NCBI RefSeq assembly: GCF_022288805.1
Contig: NZ_JAKOPM010000007.1
Span: 1 to 64,000, forward strand
Length of the DNA stretch: 64,000 nt
Source of the DNA: Corynebacterium yonathiae
GTDB taxonomy: Bacteria; Actinomycetota; Actinomycetes; Mycobacteriales; Mycobacteriaceae
Direction: 5' to 3'
Within the stretch, counting starts at the first letter, position 1, and every line of letters begins with the position of its first letter. The notes beneath the pieces are model-generated. The model did not search any database. It saw nothing but the letters and a program-made list of their open reading frames with translations, and was not told where the DNA came from. This document shows, in pieces, positions 17,877-26,986 of the stretch. The translations under genes were made by a program, and so were the position numbers.

Positions 17877-18470
17877 CTAGCGGTTATTAAGCAGCGCAGC
17901 CAAGGGACGGAATGGCTGCAGCCATGCACCGCCCTCGGGCAGGTTATCCAGGTTCACGCGCGGTAGCGGTTCGCGGAATACGCCCTCGATATCTTCCAGA
18001 TCCACGAAACTGATATCAGCATGGCCGACCGCCCATGCGGCATGCTCGTGGAAGCCCAGGACCGTTACCGGAAGGCCCTCAGCAATGAGCTCTTCCAACG
18101 GCTCTTGGAAATTCTGGCCATCGGCAGAGGCAACGATGACGCCGGCTAGGTCCTCTCGAAGGCTGTCAATGTGGTCGAGCATATCTGGATCCACGTCATC
18201 GTCTTCGTGGATTTTGGGTTTGGCAAAAACACCGAAGCCCACGTTGCGGATGGCTTCTACCCATGGGCGAATGACATCTGCGCCGCTGGGGGTCACATTA
18301 GTAAAGACGTCGGCGCGCGGTTCCGCATCAACGTCCTGGGCAAGGTGCACCAGCCAGCGGCCGATGGCATCGAAGCGCGGGCGGTGTGCGGCGGTCGGGC
18401 GGCCGCCGAGCAGGGAGCCCAGGCCCATGTCCATATTGGGGGCATCCCAGACAAGTAGGTAGGTGCTCAT
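17877..18470 (-). CDS. NYN-domain (PIN-like) protein
   Basis: A 197-residue protein starting MSTYLLVWDAPNMDMGLGSLLG. The early Asp, WDAPNMD, is the metal-binding signature of NYN/LabA-type PIN-fold nucleases. Further acidic residues lie at DDDVDPDMLDHIDSLRED (about 95-112) and ISFVDLEDIEG (about 155-165). It is probably a metal-dependent RNase, but its target is unknown. It sits 12 bp upstream of the MmpL3 gene and directly abuts trmB on the other side (0 bp), as in C. glutamicum. Confidence 0.72.
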   Translation of the reverse strand: MSTYLLVWDAPNMDMGLGSLLGGRPTAAHRPRFDAIGRWLVHLAQDVDAEPRADVFTNVTPSGADVIRPWVEAIRNVGFGVFAKPKIHEDDDVDPDMLDHIDSLREDLAGVIVASADGQNFQEPLEELIAEGLPVTVLGFHEHAAWAVGHADISFVDLEDIEGVFREPLPRVNLDNLPEGGAWLQPFRPLAALLNNR

Positions 18471-19247
18471 CTATTTCTTCTCCCAGAGGTACTCCGTGAT
18501 CACGTGCTCTTTATCTAGGCCCTTGCCTTCAAACTTGGTAATGACCTGTCGGTCCACCAGCTGGGGGCACTCCGGCCATGGCCAGCCCTTGTAATCCAGG
18601 CTTGGTTCTACTTCAACTAGTTCATCGATCCACTCGGCGTATCCGGCGTGGTCAGTAGCCACGTGCAGCACGCCGCCCTTCTTTAACCGGGAGGCAAAAA
18701 GATTGAGGGTGCCCGACTGGATGATGCGGCGCTTGTGATGGCGCGCCTTTGGCCACGGATCTGGGAAGAAGACGCGGATACCATCGAGGGACTCTGGCTC
18801 AAACATGCGCATCATGACCTCGATGCCATCGCCGCGGATCATGCGGATATTGTCGATGCCTTCGCGCTCAATTTGGCCCAAGAGCTTGGCTAGGCCCGGC
18901 TTGTAGAGCTCAACGGCGATGATATTGGTATCGGCCTCTTTCGGCGCCATGGCGGCGGTGGAAGTGCCGGTACCGGAGCCGATTTCTACGATGGTCTTGG
19001 CGCCGCTGCGGCCAAACCAGGCCTCGAGGTCAATAACCTCGTCTTCCAGCACACGTCCGAGCTCTGGCCAGCGCTTTTCAAAAAGCTCATGCTGGTTATC
19101 GGTGAGCGTGCCGCGGCGGAAGGTGACGTTGCCTAGGCGCGGGTAATCGAGCTCGTTGTGGAAGACGGCATTGAAGTCAGTCTGTGGTGGGCGCCCTGGA
19201 GGCATTTCTCCAGCAGGGGTGTTTTGAGAGTTATCTGTGCTATTCAT
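18471..19247 (-). CDS. trmB: tRNA (guanine-N7-)-methyltransferase TrmB
   Basis: A 258-residue SAM-dependent methyltransferase that makes m7G46 in tRNAs. The SAM site is [12 protein letters not shown] (about 88-99). The TrmB hallmark [16 protein letters not shown] is at about 160-175, and the C-terminal TxxE/H region TKFEGKG is present. The first 30 or so residues are a low-complexity extension, so the true start could be a little downstream. It is the promoter-proximal gene of the minus-strand unit and faces pck across a 346-bp gap. Confidence 0.92.
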   Translation of the reverse strand: MNSTDNSQNTPAGEMPPGRPPQTDFNAVFHNELDYPRLGNVTFRRGTLTDNQHELFEKRWPELGRVLEDEVIDLEAWFGRSGAKTIVEIGSGTGTSTAAMAPKEADTNIIAVELYKPGLAKLLGQIEREGIDNIRMIRGDGIEVMMRMFEPESLDGIRVFFPDPWPKARHHKRRIIQSGTLNLFASRLKKGGVLHVATDHAGYAEWIDELVEVEPSLDYKGWPWPECPQLVDRQVITKFEGKGLDKEHVITEYLWEKK

Positions 19248-19593
19248 TGCGGCCTATTTTTCCCTGCTTAGCCTCGCCAAGCAATACGCCGCGCCGAGGG
19301 GTGTGTGCGGTGATGTCAGTCCGGATATAACCAGTGACCTAGTCGGGGGTGGAGGATGATCGTCTTAAGTGTCGCGTGGGAGGGTAATAAACCCCCATAA
19401 AGGGGGATTTAAAAGGGCGATTTTTACCACATTAACTTTAGTTACGCTTGGTGAAGTTCTGGTTAACGTGGTGGATATAACCGGTGTGACAAAATCTGCG
19501 CAAATTATTCTGGCGAGCACGTTAATCTTGAGGTGGAAGGCACAGTTGGGGTGTATTGCCCCAATTTTCACACCACCCTCAGGAGAATTACTA
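19248..19593. promoter_or_regulatory. trmB-pck divergent regulatory region with RamA-like and repeated motifs
   Basis: This is a 346-bp gap. ACCCCCA (19391-19397) and AGGGGGA (19401-19407) form a tight inverted pair that fits the known RamA motif (A-C4/5 or G4/5 runs); RamA controls acetate and gluconeogenesis genes in C. glutamicum. GGATATAACC followed by A/G and GTG occurs twice in direct orientation, at 19323-19335 and 19473-19485, 150 bp apart. AGGAG at 19581-19585 is the pck ribosome site. An open frame extends upstream from the pck ATG but is not preceded by a ribosome site. Confidence 0.5.
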
Positions 19594-21417
19594 ATGACCA
19601 CCACTATCCCCGGGCTCGTCGGAGAGCTGCCGACTAAAAACGAAAAGCTTATCGGCTGGATCAGTGAGAACGTTGAGCTTTTTCAGCCGGACCAGGTGGT
19701 CTTTGTCGACGGCTCCCAGGACGAGGCTGACCGTTTGGCTGCAGAGCTGGTGGAAAAGGGCACGCTTATTAAGTTGAACGAGGAAAAGCGCCCTAACTCC
19801 TACTTGGCTCGCTCCAATCCTTCCGACGTCGCACGTGTGGAATCCCGCACCTTCATCTGCACCGAGAATGAAGACGGCGCCGGCCCTACCAATAACTGGG
19901 CTCCGCCTGCGGCAATGAAGGAAGAGATGACGGAAGCTTTCCGTGGCTCTATGAAGGGGCGCACCATGTACGTGGTTCCCTTCTGCATGGGCCCTATTAG
20001 CGATCCGGAGCCGAAGTTGGGCGTGCAGCTCACTGACTCCGCCTATGTTGTGCTCTCCATGCGCATCATGACCCGCATGGGCGCGGAGGCCCTGGAAAAG
20101 ATTGGTACCGATGGCGATTTTGTCCACGCCCTCCACTCCGTGGGCGCCCCGCTAGAGCCGGGACAGGAAGACGTCGCTTGGCCATGCAACGACACCAAGT
20201 ACATCACCCAGTTCCCAGAGACCAAGGAAATCTGGTCCTACGGTTCTGGCTACGGTGGCAACGCCATCCTGGCTAAGAAGTGCTACGCGCTGCGCATCGC
20301 TTCCGTTATGGCTAAGGAAGAAGGCTGGATGGCCGAGCACATGCTCATCCTGAAGCTCACCAGCCCGGAGGGTAAGAAGTACCACGTCGCTGCTGCCTTC
20401 CCATCGGCATGCGGTAAGACTAACCTGGCCATGATTACCCCGACTATTCCGGGCTGGAAGGCTGAGGTCGTCGGTGATGACATTGCCTGGCTGCATCTGC
20501 GCGAGGACGGTCTCTACGCTGTGAACCCGGAAAACGGATTCTTCGGCGTGGCTCCTGGCACCAACTACGATTCCAACCCGATTGCCATGAAGACCATCGA
20601 GCCGGGTAACGCCATTTTCACTAACGTTGCACTTACTGACGACGGCGATGTCTGGTGGGAAGAGATGTCCAAGGAGGCGCCAGAGCACCTCATCGACTGG
20701 ACCGGTGAAGACTGGACTCCATCCTCGTCTACCAAGGCTGCACACCCTAACTCTCGCTACTGTGTACCGATTTCCCAGTGCCCGAGCGCCGCTCCAGAGT
20801 ACGACGACTGGCAGGGTGTAAAGATCGATGCCATCCTCTTCGGTGGTCGCCGCAAGACCACCGTTCCACTAGTTACCCAGGCCTTTGATTGGAACCACGG
20901 CACCATGATCGGCGCCCTGCTGGCTTCGGGCCAGACCGCCGCAGCAGAGGGTAGCGTTGGTACCCTGCGCCACGACCCGATGGCTATGCTGCCGTTCATT
21001 GGTTACAACGCCGGCGACTACCTGCAGCACTGGATTGACATGGGTGAAAAGGGCGGCGACCGTATGCCGGCCATCTTCTTGGTTAACTGGTTCCGCCGCG
21101 GCGAAGATGGCCGCTTCCTGTGGCCGGGCTTCGGCGAGAACTCTCGAGTGCTCAAGTGGATCATTGATCGCATCGAAGGCAATGTTGAGGCTGAGGAGAC
21201 TGTCGTGGGACACACTGCCCGCGCCGAGGACATTGACCTTGAGGGTATCGACTTTGATATCGAGGATGTTCGCGCTGCTCTCGCCGTCAACCCGAAGGAC
21301 TGGGAAGGAGATATGCAGGATAACGCCAGCTACCTCAACTTCCTAGGCTCCCGCGTGCCATCCGAGGTATGGGACCAGTTCCATGCCCTGAAGGAGCGCG
21401 TAGAGAACGCCTCTTAA
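19594..21417 (+). CDS. pck: Phosphoenolpyruvate carboxykinase (GTP)
   Basis: A gluconeogenic enzyme of 607 residues converting oxaloacetate and GTP to PEP and CO2. The P-loop with its reactive cysteine is [20 protein letters not shown] binds metal, and the guanine-site region is [24 protein letters not shown] chose ATG 19594, preceded by AGGAG, because residues from there ([16 protein letters not shown]) match the usual start of the family; the frame upstream lacks a ribosome site. It is monocistronic with its own terminator. Confidence 0.96.
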   Translation: MTTTIPGLVGELPTKNEKLIGWISENVELFQPDQVVFVDGSQDEADRLAAELVEKGTLIKLNEEKRPNSYLARSNPSDVARVESRTFICTENEDGAGPTNNWAPPAAMKEEMTEAFRGSMKGRTMYVVPFCMGPISDPEPKLGVQLTDSAYVVLSMRIMTRMGAEALEKIGTDGDFVHALHSVGAPLEPGQEDVAWPCNDTKYITQFPETKEIWSYGSGYGGNAILAKKCYALRIASVMAKEEGWMAEHMLILKLTSPEGKKYHVAAAFPSACGKTNLAMITPTIPGWKAEVVGDDIAWLHLREDGLYAVNPENGFFGVAPGTNYDSNPIAMKTIEPGNAIFTNVALTDDGDVWWEEMSKEAPEHLIDWTGEDWTPSSSTKAAHPNSRYCVPISQCPSAAPEYDDWQGVKIDAILFGGRRKTTVPLVTQAFDWNHGTMIGALLASGQTAAAEGSVGTLRHDPMAMLPFIGYNAGDYLQHWIDMGEKGGDRMPAIFLVNWFRRGEDGRFLWPGFGENSRVLKWIIDRIEGNVEAEETVVGHTARAEDIDLEGIDFDIEDVRAALAVNPKDWEGDMQDNASYLNFLGSRVPSEVWDQFHALKERVENAS

Positions 21418-21428
21418 GCTCTAAGTTC

Positions 21429-21466
21429 AATAGCACCCAGCGACAGCACTGTTGCTGGGTGCTATT
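21429..21466. terminator. Bidirectional terminator between pck and the methyltransferase gene
   Basis: AATAGCACCCAGC pairs with GCTGGGTGCTATT, and the inner ACAG/CTGT extends the stem to about 18 bp with a 2-nt loop and one G-T pair. TTTTTG follows on the plus strand and TTGAACTTAGAG on the minus strand. It ends pck and overlaps the 3' end of the convergent methyltransferase gene. Confidence 0.85.
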
Positions 21467-22205
21467 TTTGCAGGACTAGCGTCAAGTTAGAAACCGCGAA
21501 TTCCCGCACACCTGGCACGCGGGTTAGCCACCAAGCCCAGCTGGGGTGGTAGCGGGGGAAAGCGAGTTTGAGTGCGCCGGTGCGCTGTGCCCAGTGGAGG
21601 CCGGCGGAACAGGGGACGTCGAAAAGCGAAGTGCCAAAGACATTCTTGGGCGGATGGCCGTGGCGGCGGGTATAGCGATCGCGGGCAAACTCGCCGCCTA
21701 TGTAGTGCTCCCACAGGCCGGTCTCGTGGCCGCCAAAGGGGCCGAGCCATACCGTGTAGCTCAGGATGGTCAGTCCGCCGGGACGGGTTACGCGCAGAAT
21801 TTCTTCACCCATATCCCAAGGGTTGGGGATGTGCTCGGCCACGTTGGAGGAATAGACCACGTCAAAGGAGCTATCGGCAAAAGGTAGGTTGGTGCCGTCC
21901 CCGCGCACTGAGTTGCTCAAGTGGATGTCAGCCGCAGACATTTCGCCGGCATCTGGCTCTAATCCCACGTAGCGGGCGCCGCGCCGGGCAAAAGCATCCG
22001 CAAAATAGCCCGGTCCGCCGCCCACATCGAGCACCCTCGCCCCGGGAAGCGGCACGCCCAGGTCGCGGCCGAGGTTATCTACTAGCGCAGCCGTATCCTC
22101 GGCTAATCCGCCGTAGAAAATCTCCGGTCGCGTCTGTTCAAAGCGGAAGGAGCGCAGCAGCTGAAAGGAGCGGCCCAGTGTGGCCATCTCGCGGGTATGT
22201 CTCAT
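21462..22205 (-). CDS. Class I SAM-dependent methyltransferase (Rv0224c-like)
   Basis: A 247-residue methyltransferase with motif I VLDVGGGPGYFAD (about 58-70), LEPDAGEM, SVRGDGTNLPFADSSFDVVYSS (motif III/IV) and LRVTRPGGLTILSY. The conserved neighbours (GT4, membrane protein, DUF3068, acyltransferase, AftD) repeat the Rv0224c-Rv0228 order of mycobacteria. A role in envelope glycolipid or LAM synthesis is therefore likely, although the substrate is not shown. It is divergent from the GT4 gene with only 24 bp between starts. Confidence 0.8.
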   Translation of the reverse strand: MRHTREMATLGRSFQLLRSFRFEQTRPEIFYGGLAEDTAALVDNLGRDLGVPLPGARVLDVGGGPGYFADAFARRGARYVGLEPDAGEMSAADIHLSNSVRGDGTNLPFADSSFDVVYSSNVAEHIPNPWDMGEEILRVTRPGGLTILSYTVWLGPFGGHETGLWEHYIGGEFARDRYTRRHGHPPKNVFGTSLFDVPCSAGLHWAQRTGALKLAFPRYHPSWAWWLTRVPGVREFAVSNLTLVLQK

Positions 22206-22229
22206 AACCCACTAGGCTAATACCTCATA

Positions 22230-23339
22230 ATGAAGATTCTTTTACTATGCTGGCGCGATTCCACCCACCCGCAAGGAGGCGGCTCGGAGCGCTACTTGGA
22301 GCGCGTGGGCGAATACCTCGCGGCGCAGGGCCACGAGGTGGTCTTTCGCACCTCCAAGCACATGAATGCCGCGCGCCGGGAGGTGCGCGACGGCGTGCGC
22401 TATAGCCGTGGTGGCGCCAAGTTCGGTGTGTATCCACGCGCGTGGGCGGCGATGCTGGCCGGCCGTGTGGGACTGGGTGATCTGCGCGGCGTGGATGCGG
22501 TCATCGATACCCAAAACGGCATTCCTTTCTTCGCCCGCCTGGTATCGGGAGCACCGACGGTGCTGCTTACCCACCATTGTCATCGCGAGCAGTGGCCGGT
22601 GGCAGGCCCCCTCCTAGGTCGGCTTGGTTGGTTCCTTGAGTCCCGGGTGGCTCCGCGAGTGTATCGCGGCGCTCCTTATGTCACCGTTTCCGAGGCCTCC
22701 CGCGAGGATTTGGAGGCGCTGGGAATTAAGGGTGCGCACATTATTGCCAATGGTCTGGACCCGGTTCCGGATCATGTGCCTTCCTTGGAGCGAGAGGCTG
22801 AGATACATTTGGTAACGCTCTCGCGCCTGGTGCCGCATAAGCAGATTGAGCACGCCATGGATACGGTGGCGCAGACGCCGGGCGCGGTTCTGGATGTCAT
22901 TGGCTCTGGCTGGTGGGAGGCTAATCTGCGTGCCTATGCCGAGGAGCATGGAGTCAGCGATCGCGTGCGCTTTCGCGGTCAGGTGACCGAGGATTATAAG
23001 CATGCCCTGCTTGCCCGTGCCGACGCGCTGCTCATGCCCTCCCGAAAAGAGGGATGGGGCTTGGCAGTGATGGAGGCCGCCCAACATGGGGTGCCCTCCG
23101 TCGGCTATACATTTGGCCTGCGTGACAGCGTCATCAATGGTGAGACTGGCATCCTAGTAGAGCGCGAGGAAGACTTCGTCGCGGCCACCAAGCAGCTGCT
23201 TGCCGATGCCCCCTTACGCCGTACCCTCGGCTCCAACGCGCGCGACTTTGCCGCTAGCTTCTCGTGGGAGAAGACCGGCGAGCAATTCGCGGAATTGCTG
23301 CAAAGGCTAGTAGCGGACAAACCATCCACAACGCAGTAA
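22230..23339 (+). CDS. GT4-family glycosyltransferase (Rv0225-like)
   Basis: A 369-residue glycosyltransferase of the GT-B fold. The N-terminal acceptor domain begins LLCWRDSTHPQGGGSERYLERV. The donor domain has VTLSRLVPHKQIEHAMD, the nucleotide-sugar motif SRKEGWGLAVMEAAQHGVPSVGY (EX7E type) and GILVERE. It is cytoplasmic or membrane-associated and probably uses GDP-mannose or another NDP-sugar. The donor is not decided by sequence. Its 3' end overlaps the convergent membrane-protein gene by 86 bp. Confidence 0.82.
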   Translation: MKILLLCWRDSTHPQGGGSERYLERVGEYLAAQGHEVVFRTSKHMNAARREVRDGVRYSRGGAKFGVYPRAWAAMLAGRVGLGDLRGVDAVIDTQNGIPFFARLVSGAPTVLLTHHCHREQWPVAGPLLGRLGWFLESRVAPRVYRGAPYVTVSEASREDLEALGIKGAHIIANGLDPVPDHVPSLEREAEIHLVTLSRLVPHKQIEHAMDTVAQTPGAVLDVIGSGWWEANLRAYAEEHGVSDRVRFRGQVTEDYKHALLARADALLMPSRKEGWGLAVMEAAQHGVPSVGYTFGLRDSVINGETGILVEREEDFVAATKQLLADAPLRRTLGSNARDFAASFSWEKTGEQFAELLQRLVADKPSTTQ

Positions 23340-24672
23340 GCGCCCACGGAACCTGCGGCCGTGGCGCATCCGTTTCCGCGACTATGGCGCCGTCGACCAC
23401 GACCACACCGACGCCTATCTGCTCCAAGCGGTTCATATCGCGCCCTTCCCATGCACGCAGCGCCGCCCGGTACTGCGGCGAGGCTTGATCCACCACGGCC
23501 CCGTCCACACTCAATTCTCCCGATTCGACCATGGCGACCGCCTTGGAATAGGGATCTACGGCCACACCGCCAGGCACCTCCACGAGGTTGGCGCGTTCCG
23601 GAAAGAAGGCCACGCGGCCGTCAATATCGCGTACCAGCTGCATATCTACTCCCGTATCCCGCGGTGTGAGTACTGCCAGCCGCCCCGGAACCGGAAGCAG
23701 CTGCACGGCTGCGGCCACGGTGGCTAGTGTCGCCGGCAGGTTCGGCAGCGCACCCAGCGAGGCTACGTACAGCGGCAATGCCAACATGGTTAGCTTTCCG
23801 CTATCGCGCAGTAGCGCCGCCCCTGGCACGTGATCGATGGACCACACCAACGCGCCCGGAACCAGCCAGAAAAACACCGCCCCGCCAAGACCAATAGCTG
23901 CCAGTAGGCTCAGCCGAGCGGGAACCCGCCACGCCCCGAGCAGGGCGATGATTGCCACAATGACACCGTATACCGCGAACCCGATGGCTGCCTCTGCATT
24001 CCAGATGCCGCCTAAGCGCAGAAGCGCGCCGCCAGTTCCGACGTGCTCTTCGGCTCGCGGGGCAAACGCGGCCACCGCTGCAGCTGTATCGCCGGGCGCA
24101 GCGGGATAGAACATGCCTGGAATGGCCCACGGCAAGCACAGAACCACACCGCCGAGCGCCACCCGCTTGCGGCAGCTCACCGCCGCGGTCACTAGAGCAA
24201 AAAGCCCGCCAGTAGGGGTGAGCGAAGCACCCCACATGGCCAGCCAGGCCACAAAGCTGTGTCGCTTTCCTGCCCACGCGATGACCGGGAGCAGCCACGC
24301 GGCCACAGCAAGTGACCACTGTCCTTGGAGGAGTCGTTCGATGACGAAAGGATTGGCCACCGCCACCGCCATCGCGCTCACCGCGGCAGCAGTGGAGCGC
24401 GCCCAGCGCGCCGCGGTGAGCGCGGAGGACGCAGCAGCGGCAAAAATCAGCACCCGGGCCGCCCACGCGCCACCTACTAACGCGAGGAAGCCGTCCTGTG
24501 GCGCGTTGCGGGCGGGTAAGCTTCCTCCGCCAAAGGCAGAGGGAGAAAGCGCCGGATGGTTCACTAGCGCCATATCGCGCCATAAGAACTCGCCGGGCAG
24601 GGCGAAGGGCCAGCACACCGCGGCCACGAGGGCAGTGCCCCAGGCGAAGAGTAAAAGACGCCTAGCCTTCAC
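23254..24672 (-). CDS. Polytopic membrane protein (Rv0226c-like)
   Basis: A protein of about 472 residues with about ten hydrophobic segments. A conserved-looking loop RDMALVNHPALSPSAFGGGSLPARNAPQDG lies between TM1 and TM2, and an extracytoplasmic portion lies towards the C-terminus (about 335-430). I place the start at GTG 24672 (VKARRLLLFAWG), which overlaps the DUF3068 stop by 11 bp; the longer frame to 24702 adds only a Cys-rich stretch. Position equals Rv0226c of mycobacteria. Function unknown; the topology resembles GT-C-type proteins, but no catalytic motif is certain. Confidence 0.72.
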   Translation of the reverse strand: MKARRLLLFAWGTALVAAVCWPFALPGEFLWRDMALVNHPALSPSAFGGGSLPARNAPQDGFLALVGGAWAARVLIFAAAASSALTAARWARSTAAAVSAMAVAVANPFVIERLLQGQWSLAVAAWLLPVIAWAGKRHSFVAWLAMWGASLTPTGGLFALVTAAVSCRKRVALGGVVLCLPWAIPGMFYPAAPGDTAAAVAAFAPRAEEHVGTGGALLRLGGIWNAEAAIGFAVYGVIVAIIALLGAWRVPARLSLLAAIGLGGAVFFWLVPGALVWSIDHVPGAALLRDSGKLTMLALPLYVASLGALPNLPATLATVAAAVQLLPVPGRLAVLTPRDTGVDMQLVRDIDGRVAFFPERANLVEVPGGVAVDPYSKAVAMVESGELSVDGAVVDQASPQYRAALRAWEGRDMNRLEQIGVGVVVVDGAIVAETDAPRPQVPWALTALWMVCPLLAFAAIPRIARRSSPTRS

Positions 24673-25816
24673 GATGGCGGCGCATGTACATATAGGCGGC
24701 ACAGAGCAAAAGGCCTACGCCGATGGCCTTGCCTGCCCAGCCGACCACCATCAAGGCACGAATGGTCCGGATGACCGGGCGCACCTCATCGAGGCGCTCC
24801 TCGCGGGTCTCATCGGACCAGCGCATATCGGCGGCGAAGATGGAGCGATCCTCAGTATCGTTATTCGCCACCATGGTGCCGGCCTGCTTTTCGTCCGCCG
24901 CAAAGAAGATTTTGATGTTCTCGCGCAGATCCACCATGGTCCCGGTAGTGGGTTCTACGGAGATATCGCGGCCGATGGTGTAGAAAGGCTCCACTGTGAC
25001 CCGGTCATCGGGATCCAAGCCGAGGAGCTCGCGCGAATCTTCGTCGTAGAACCGCTTCGCCGGCCCAGAGATGCGGAAGTCCTTAGCTGCTAGTTGCTTA
25101 TTGCCGTTTCCGGTATCGACCTCGGTGGTGATGTTTTTGCGCATATCAGCCAAGGAAGTGGGCTGGATGTCGTGGTGGAAAGAATAGGTGGGGATACCAT
25201 CGAGCGTTTCCGTCGTGGTGAAGTCCACCGGTGTGGAGAATTGCGTCGCGAGGTCGAAAAAGGGGTAAGAGCGCTGCTCAGTACCGGAGGGGAAGAAGTA
25301 GTTGATTCCATCGCGTTCGAAATCAGTACGGGCCATGCCGATATCGAGTGCCGGTAGGATAAGTTGCCATTTATCCTTTGGGGCGGCTACAGGGTAGGTG
25401 GATTCGCGGTTCAAAACGGAATGCTCGGTGATTTGGGCGAGGGGAGTATCGCCGACGAGCAGGCGAGAGAGCGAATCGGAATTAGCGAGCGCATCATCTT
25501 CCTCCACCTCAGAGGTGGCGGTATTGCGCTCGATAGTAAGCAGGTCATGGTGCAGGTAGCACCATATCGGGGCTTGCTTTTCTTGGCACTGCGGGTCGTT
25601 ACTATCGCCTGTTGCCTTGGCGTTGGTGATGAAGGCGGGTGTTTCCATCCACACGCCGGCGGACGGTGCAGTGACAGTGTCGATGTTTTGGTCGAAGGCG
25701 AGCGGCCGAGTCTGATTGTTATACAGCGGCGGCACCACAGTGCCCAGCACCAAGAAAATGACGGCGGCAATGACAACCCACGCCAGTGGCGAGCGTGGCC
25801 AAAGGTAGCGTTTCAT
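24662..25816 (-). CDS. DUF3068 protein (PgfA/Rv0227c-like), TMM trafficking and LAM maturation factor
   Basis: A 384-residue protein with an N-terminal TM (about 13-32, SPLAWVVIAAVIFLVLGTVVPPL), a large extracytoplasmic domain (about 35-350) and a C-terminal TM (about 354-375) with a basic tail. The mycobacterial homologue (PgfA) acts with MmpL3 in TMM transport and polar growth, and the C. glutamicum homologue is needed for normal lipomannan/LAM. This family knowledge and the gene order support the call; the sequence itself shows only the topology and DUF3068 features. It lies between the Rv0226c-like and acyltransferase genes. Confidence 0.8.
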   Translation of the reverse strand: MKRYLWPRSPLAWVVIAAVIFLVLGTVVPPLYNNQTRPLAFDQNIDTVTAPSAGVWMETPAFITNAKATGDSNDPQCQEKQAPIWCYLHHDLLTIERNTATSEVEEDDALANSDSLSRLLVGDTPLAQITEHSVLNRESTYPVAAPKDKWQLILPALDIGMARTDFERDGINYFFPSGTEQRSYPFFDLATQFSTPVDFTTTETLDGIPTYSFHHDIQPTSLADMRKNITTEVDTGNGNKQLAAKDFRISGPAKRFYDEDSRELLGLDPDDRVTVEPFYTIGRDISVEPTTGTMVDLRENIKIFFAADEKQAGTMVANNDTEDRSIFAADMRWSDETREERLDEVRPVIRTIRALMVVGWAGKAIGVGLLLCAAYMYMRRHREG

Positions 25817-25825
25817 TGCAGTAAT

Positions 25826-26986
25826 ATGTCCAATCAGTTTCAGGTCGATCCGGGGTTAGGAGCAAGCGTGCAGCCGCAGGCATCTGTGAAAAGCGTACCC
25901 CAGCATCTGCCGGAGCTAGACGGTCTACGCGCGGTCGCCTCTCTTGGAATCATTGTCACCCACGTGTCTTTTCAAACCGGAACCGGGTGGGGGTTTGCCG
26001 GGCGCTTCGACTTTTTTGTCGCCGTCTTCTTTGCGCTCAGCGCGTTCCTCTTGTGGCGCCGCCGCGGCTTGCACACCTTAGCCGGCTACGCGCGCTCACG
26101 TGTGGCGCGCCTTTTACCTACCTATTATGCCTGCGTGGTGGCGGTGATGCTCCTGCTTCCCGAAGCCCACTCACTCACCCTCACCCAACTGCTGAGCAAC
26201 CTTACTTCCACGCAGATTTATGTGGTGGATGGATTAGCCCCAGGTCTTACCCACCTGTGGTCGCTGTGCGTGGAATTCTTCTTTTATCTCTTATTGCCTG
26301 TGCTGGTGTGGCTGCTTGAAACGCTGCCGCGGCGCTGGCGCATTGCCGCCATTGCCTTGGCAGGAGTACTCAGCTGGGCGTGGGGATTCGTGCCCTTTGT
26401 AGCTGATTACGCCAAGGACCAGGTTAACTCGCAGATCTGGCCGCCGGCGTATGCCTCGTGGTTTGCCGTGGGAATACTGGCTGCCGAATACGAAGAAGCC
26501 GGCATTAGCCGGCGCATGCAGCGCGTGCTACGGCCGCGCTGGGCGTGGTGGCTCGCGGCGGCTGTGGTGCTGTGGATTGCTAGCCGTGAGTGGTTTGGGC
26601 CGCAGGACCTAGTGCATCCAGAACCGGGCGAATTTTCCCGCCGTATCGTGGCGGGAGCGGTCTTTGCCGCATTCGTGGTGGTGCCGGTGGCACTCGCCCC
26701 GCAGAAGGAGTCCTGGTTGACCAGCCCACTCATGCAGGCACTGGGTACATGGTCCTATTCCATTTTCTTATGGCATGTGGCCATCTTGGGAGTGGCCTTT
26801 CCCCTTACCGGGGTGCCGCTCTTTAGCGGGAAGCCCTTGGACTTTTGGGTCATTCTGGCCGTTACGGTGGTGGGTACCGTGGTGGTTTCGGCCGCTAGCT
26901 ATACGCTCATCGAGCGTCCCGGCCGGGATCTTCTCCTCGGTCGGCGACGAAAAGACAGGCCACGCCCGCGGCACACAAGCAGCTAA
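25826..26986 (+). CDS. Acyltransferase-3 membrane protein (TmaT/Rv0228-like)
   Basis: A 386-residue acyltransferase-3 protein. The family start HLPELDGLRAVASLGIIVTHV holds the catalytic His (about residue 47). RRRGLHTLAGYARSRVARLLPTYY and about ten TM segments follow. I take ATG 25826 because it lies just 9 bp from the divergent DUF3068 start; GTG 25868 is an alternative. TmaT in C. glutamicum acetylates trehalose monomycolate to help MmpL-mediated export, and its gene has the same neighbours. The last 80 bp overlap the convergent aftD gene. Confidence 0.8.
   Translation: MSNQFQVDPGLGASVQPQASVKSVPQHLPELDGLRAVASLGIIVTHVSFQTGTGWGFAGRFDFFVAVFFALSAFLLWRRRGLHTLAGYARSRVARLLPTYYACVVAVMLLLPEAHSLTLTQLLSNLTSTQIYVVDGLAPGLTHLWSLCVEFFFYLLLPVLVWLLETLPRRWRIAAIALAGVLSWAWGFVPFVADYAKDQVNSQIWPPAYASWFAVGILAAEYEEAGISRRMQRVLRPRWAWWLAAAVVLWIASREWFGPQDLVHPEPGEFSRRIVAGAVFAAFVVVPVALAPQKESWLTSPLMQALGTWSYSIFLWHVAILGVAFPLTGVPLFSGKPLDFWVILAVTVVGTVVVSAASYTLIERPGRDLLLGRRRKDRPRPRHTSS

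Noticed and set aside
19369-19593. Seventy-five-residue N-terminal extension of PEP carboxykinase
   Set aside because: No ribosome site at its start; AGGAG and the family-typical N-terminus support ATG 19594.
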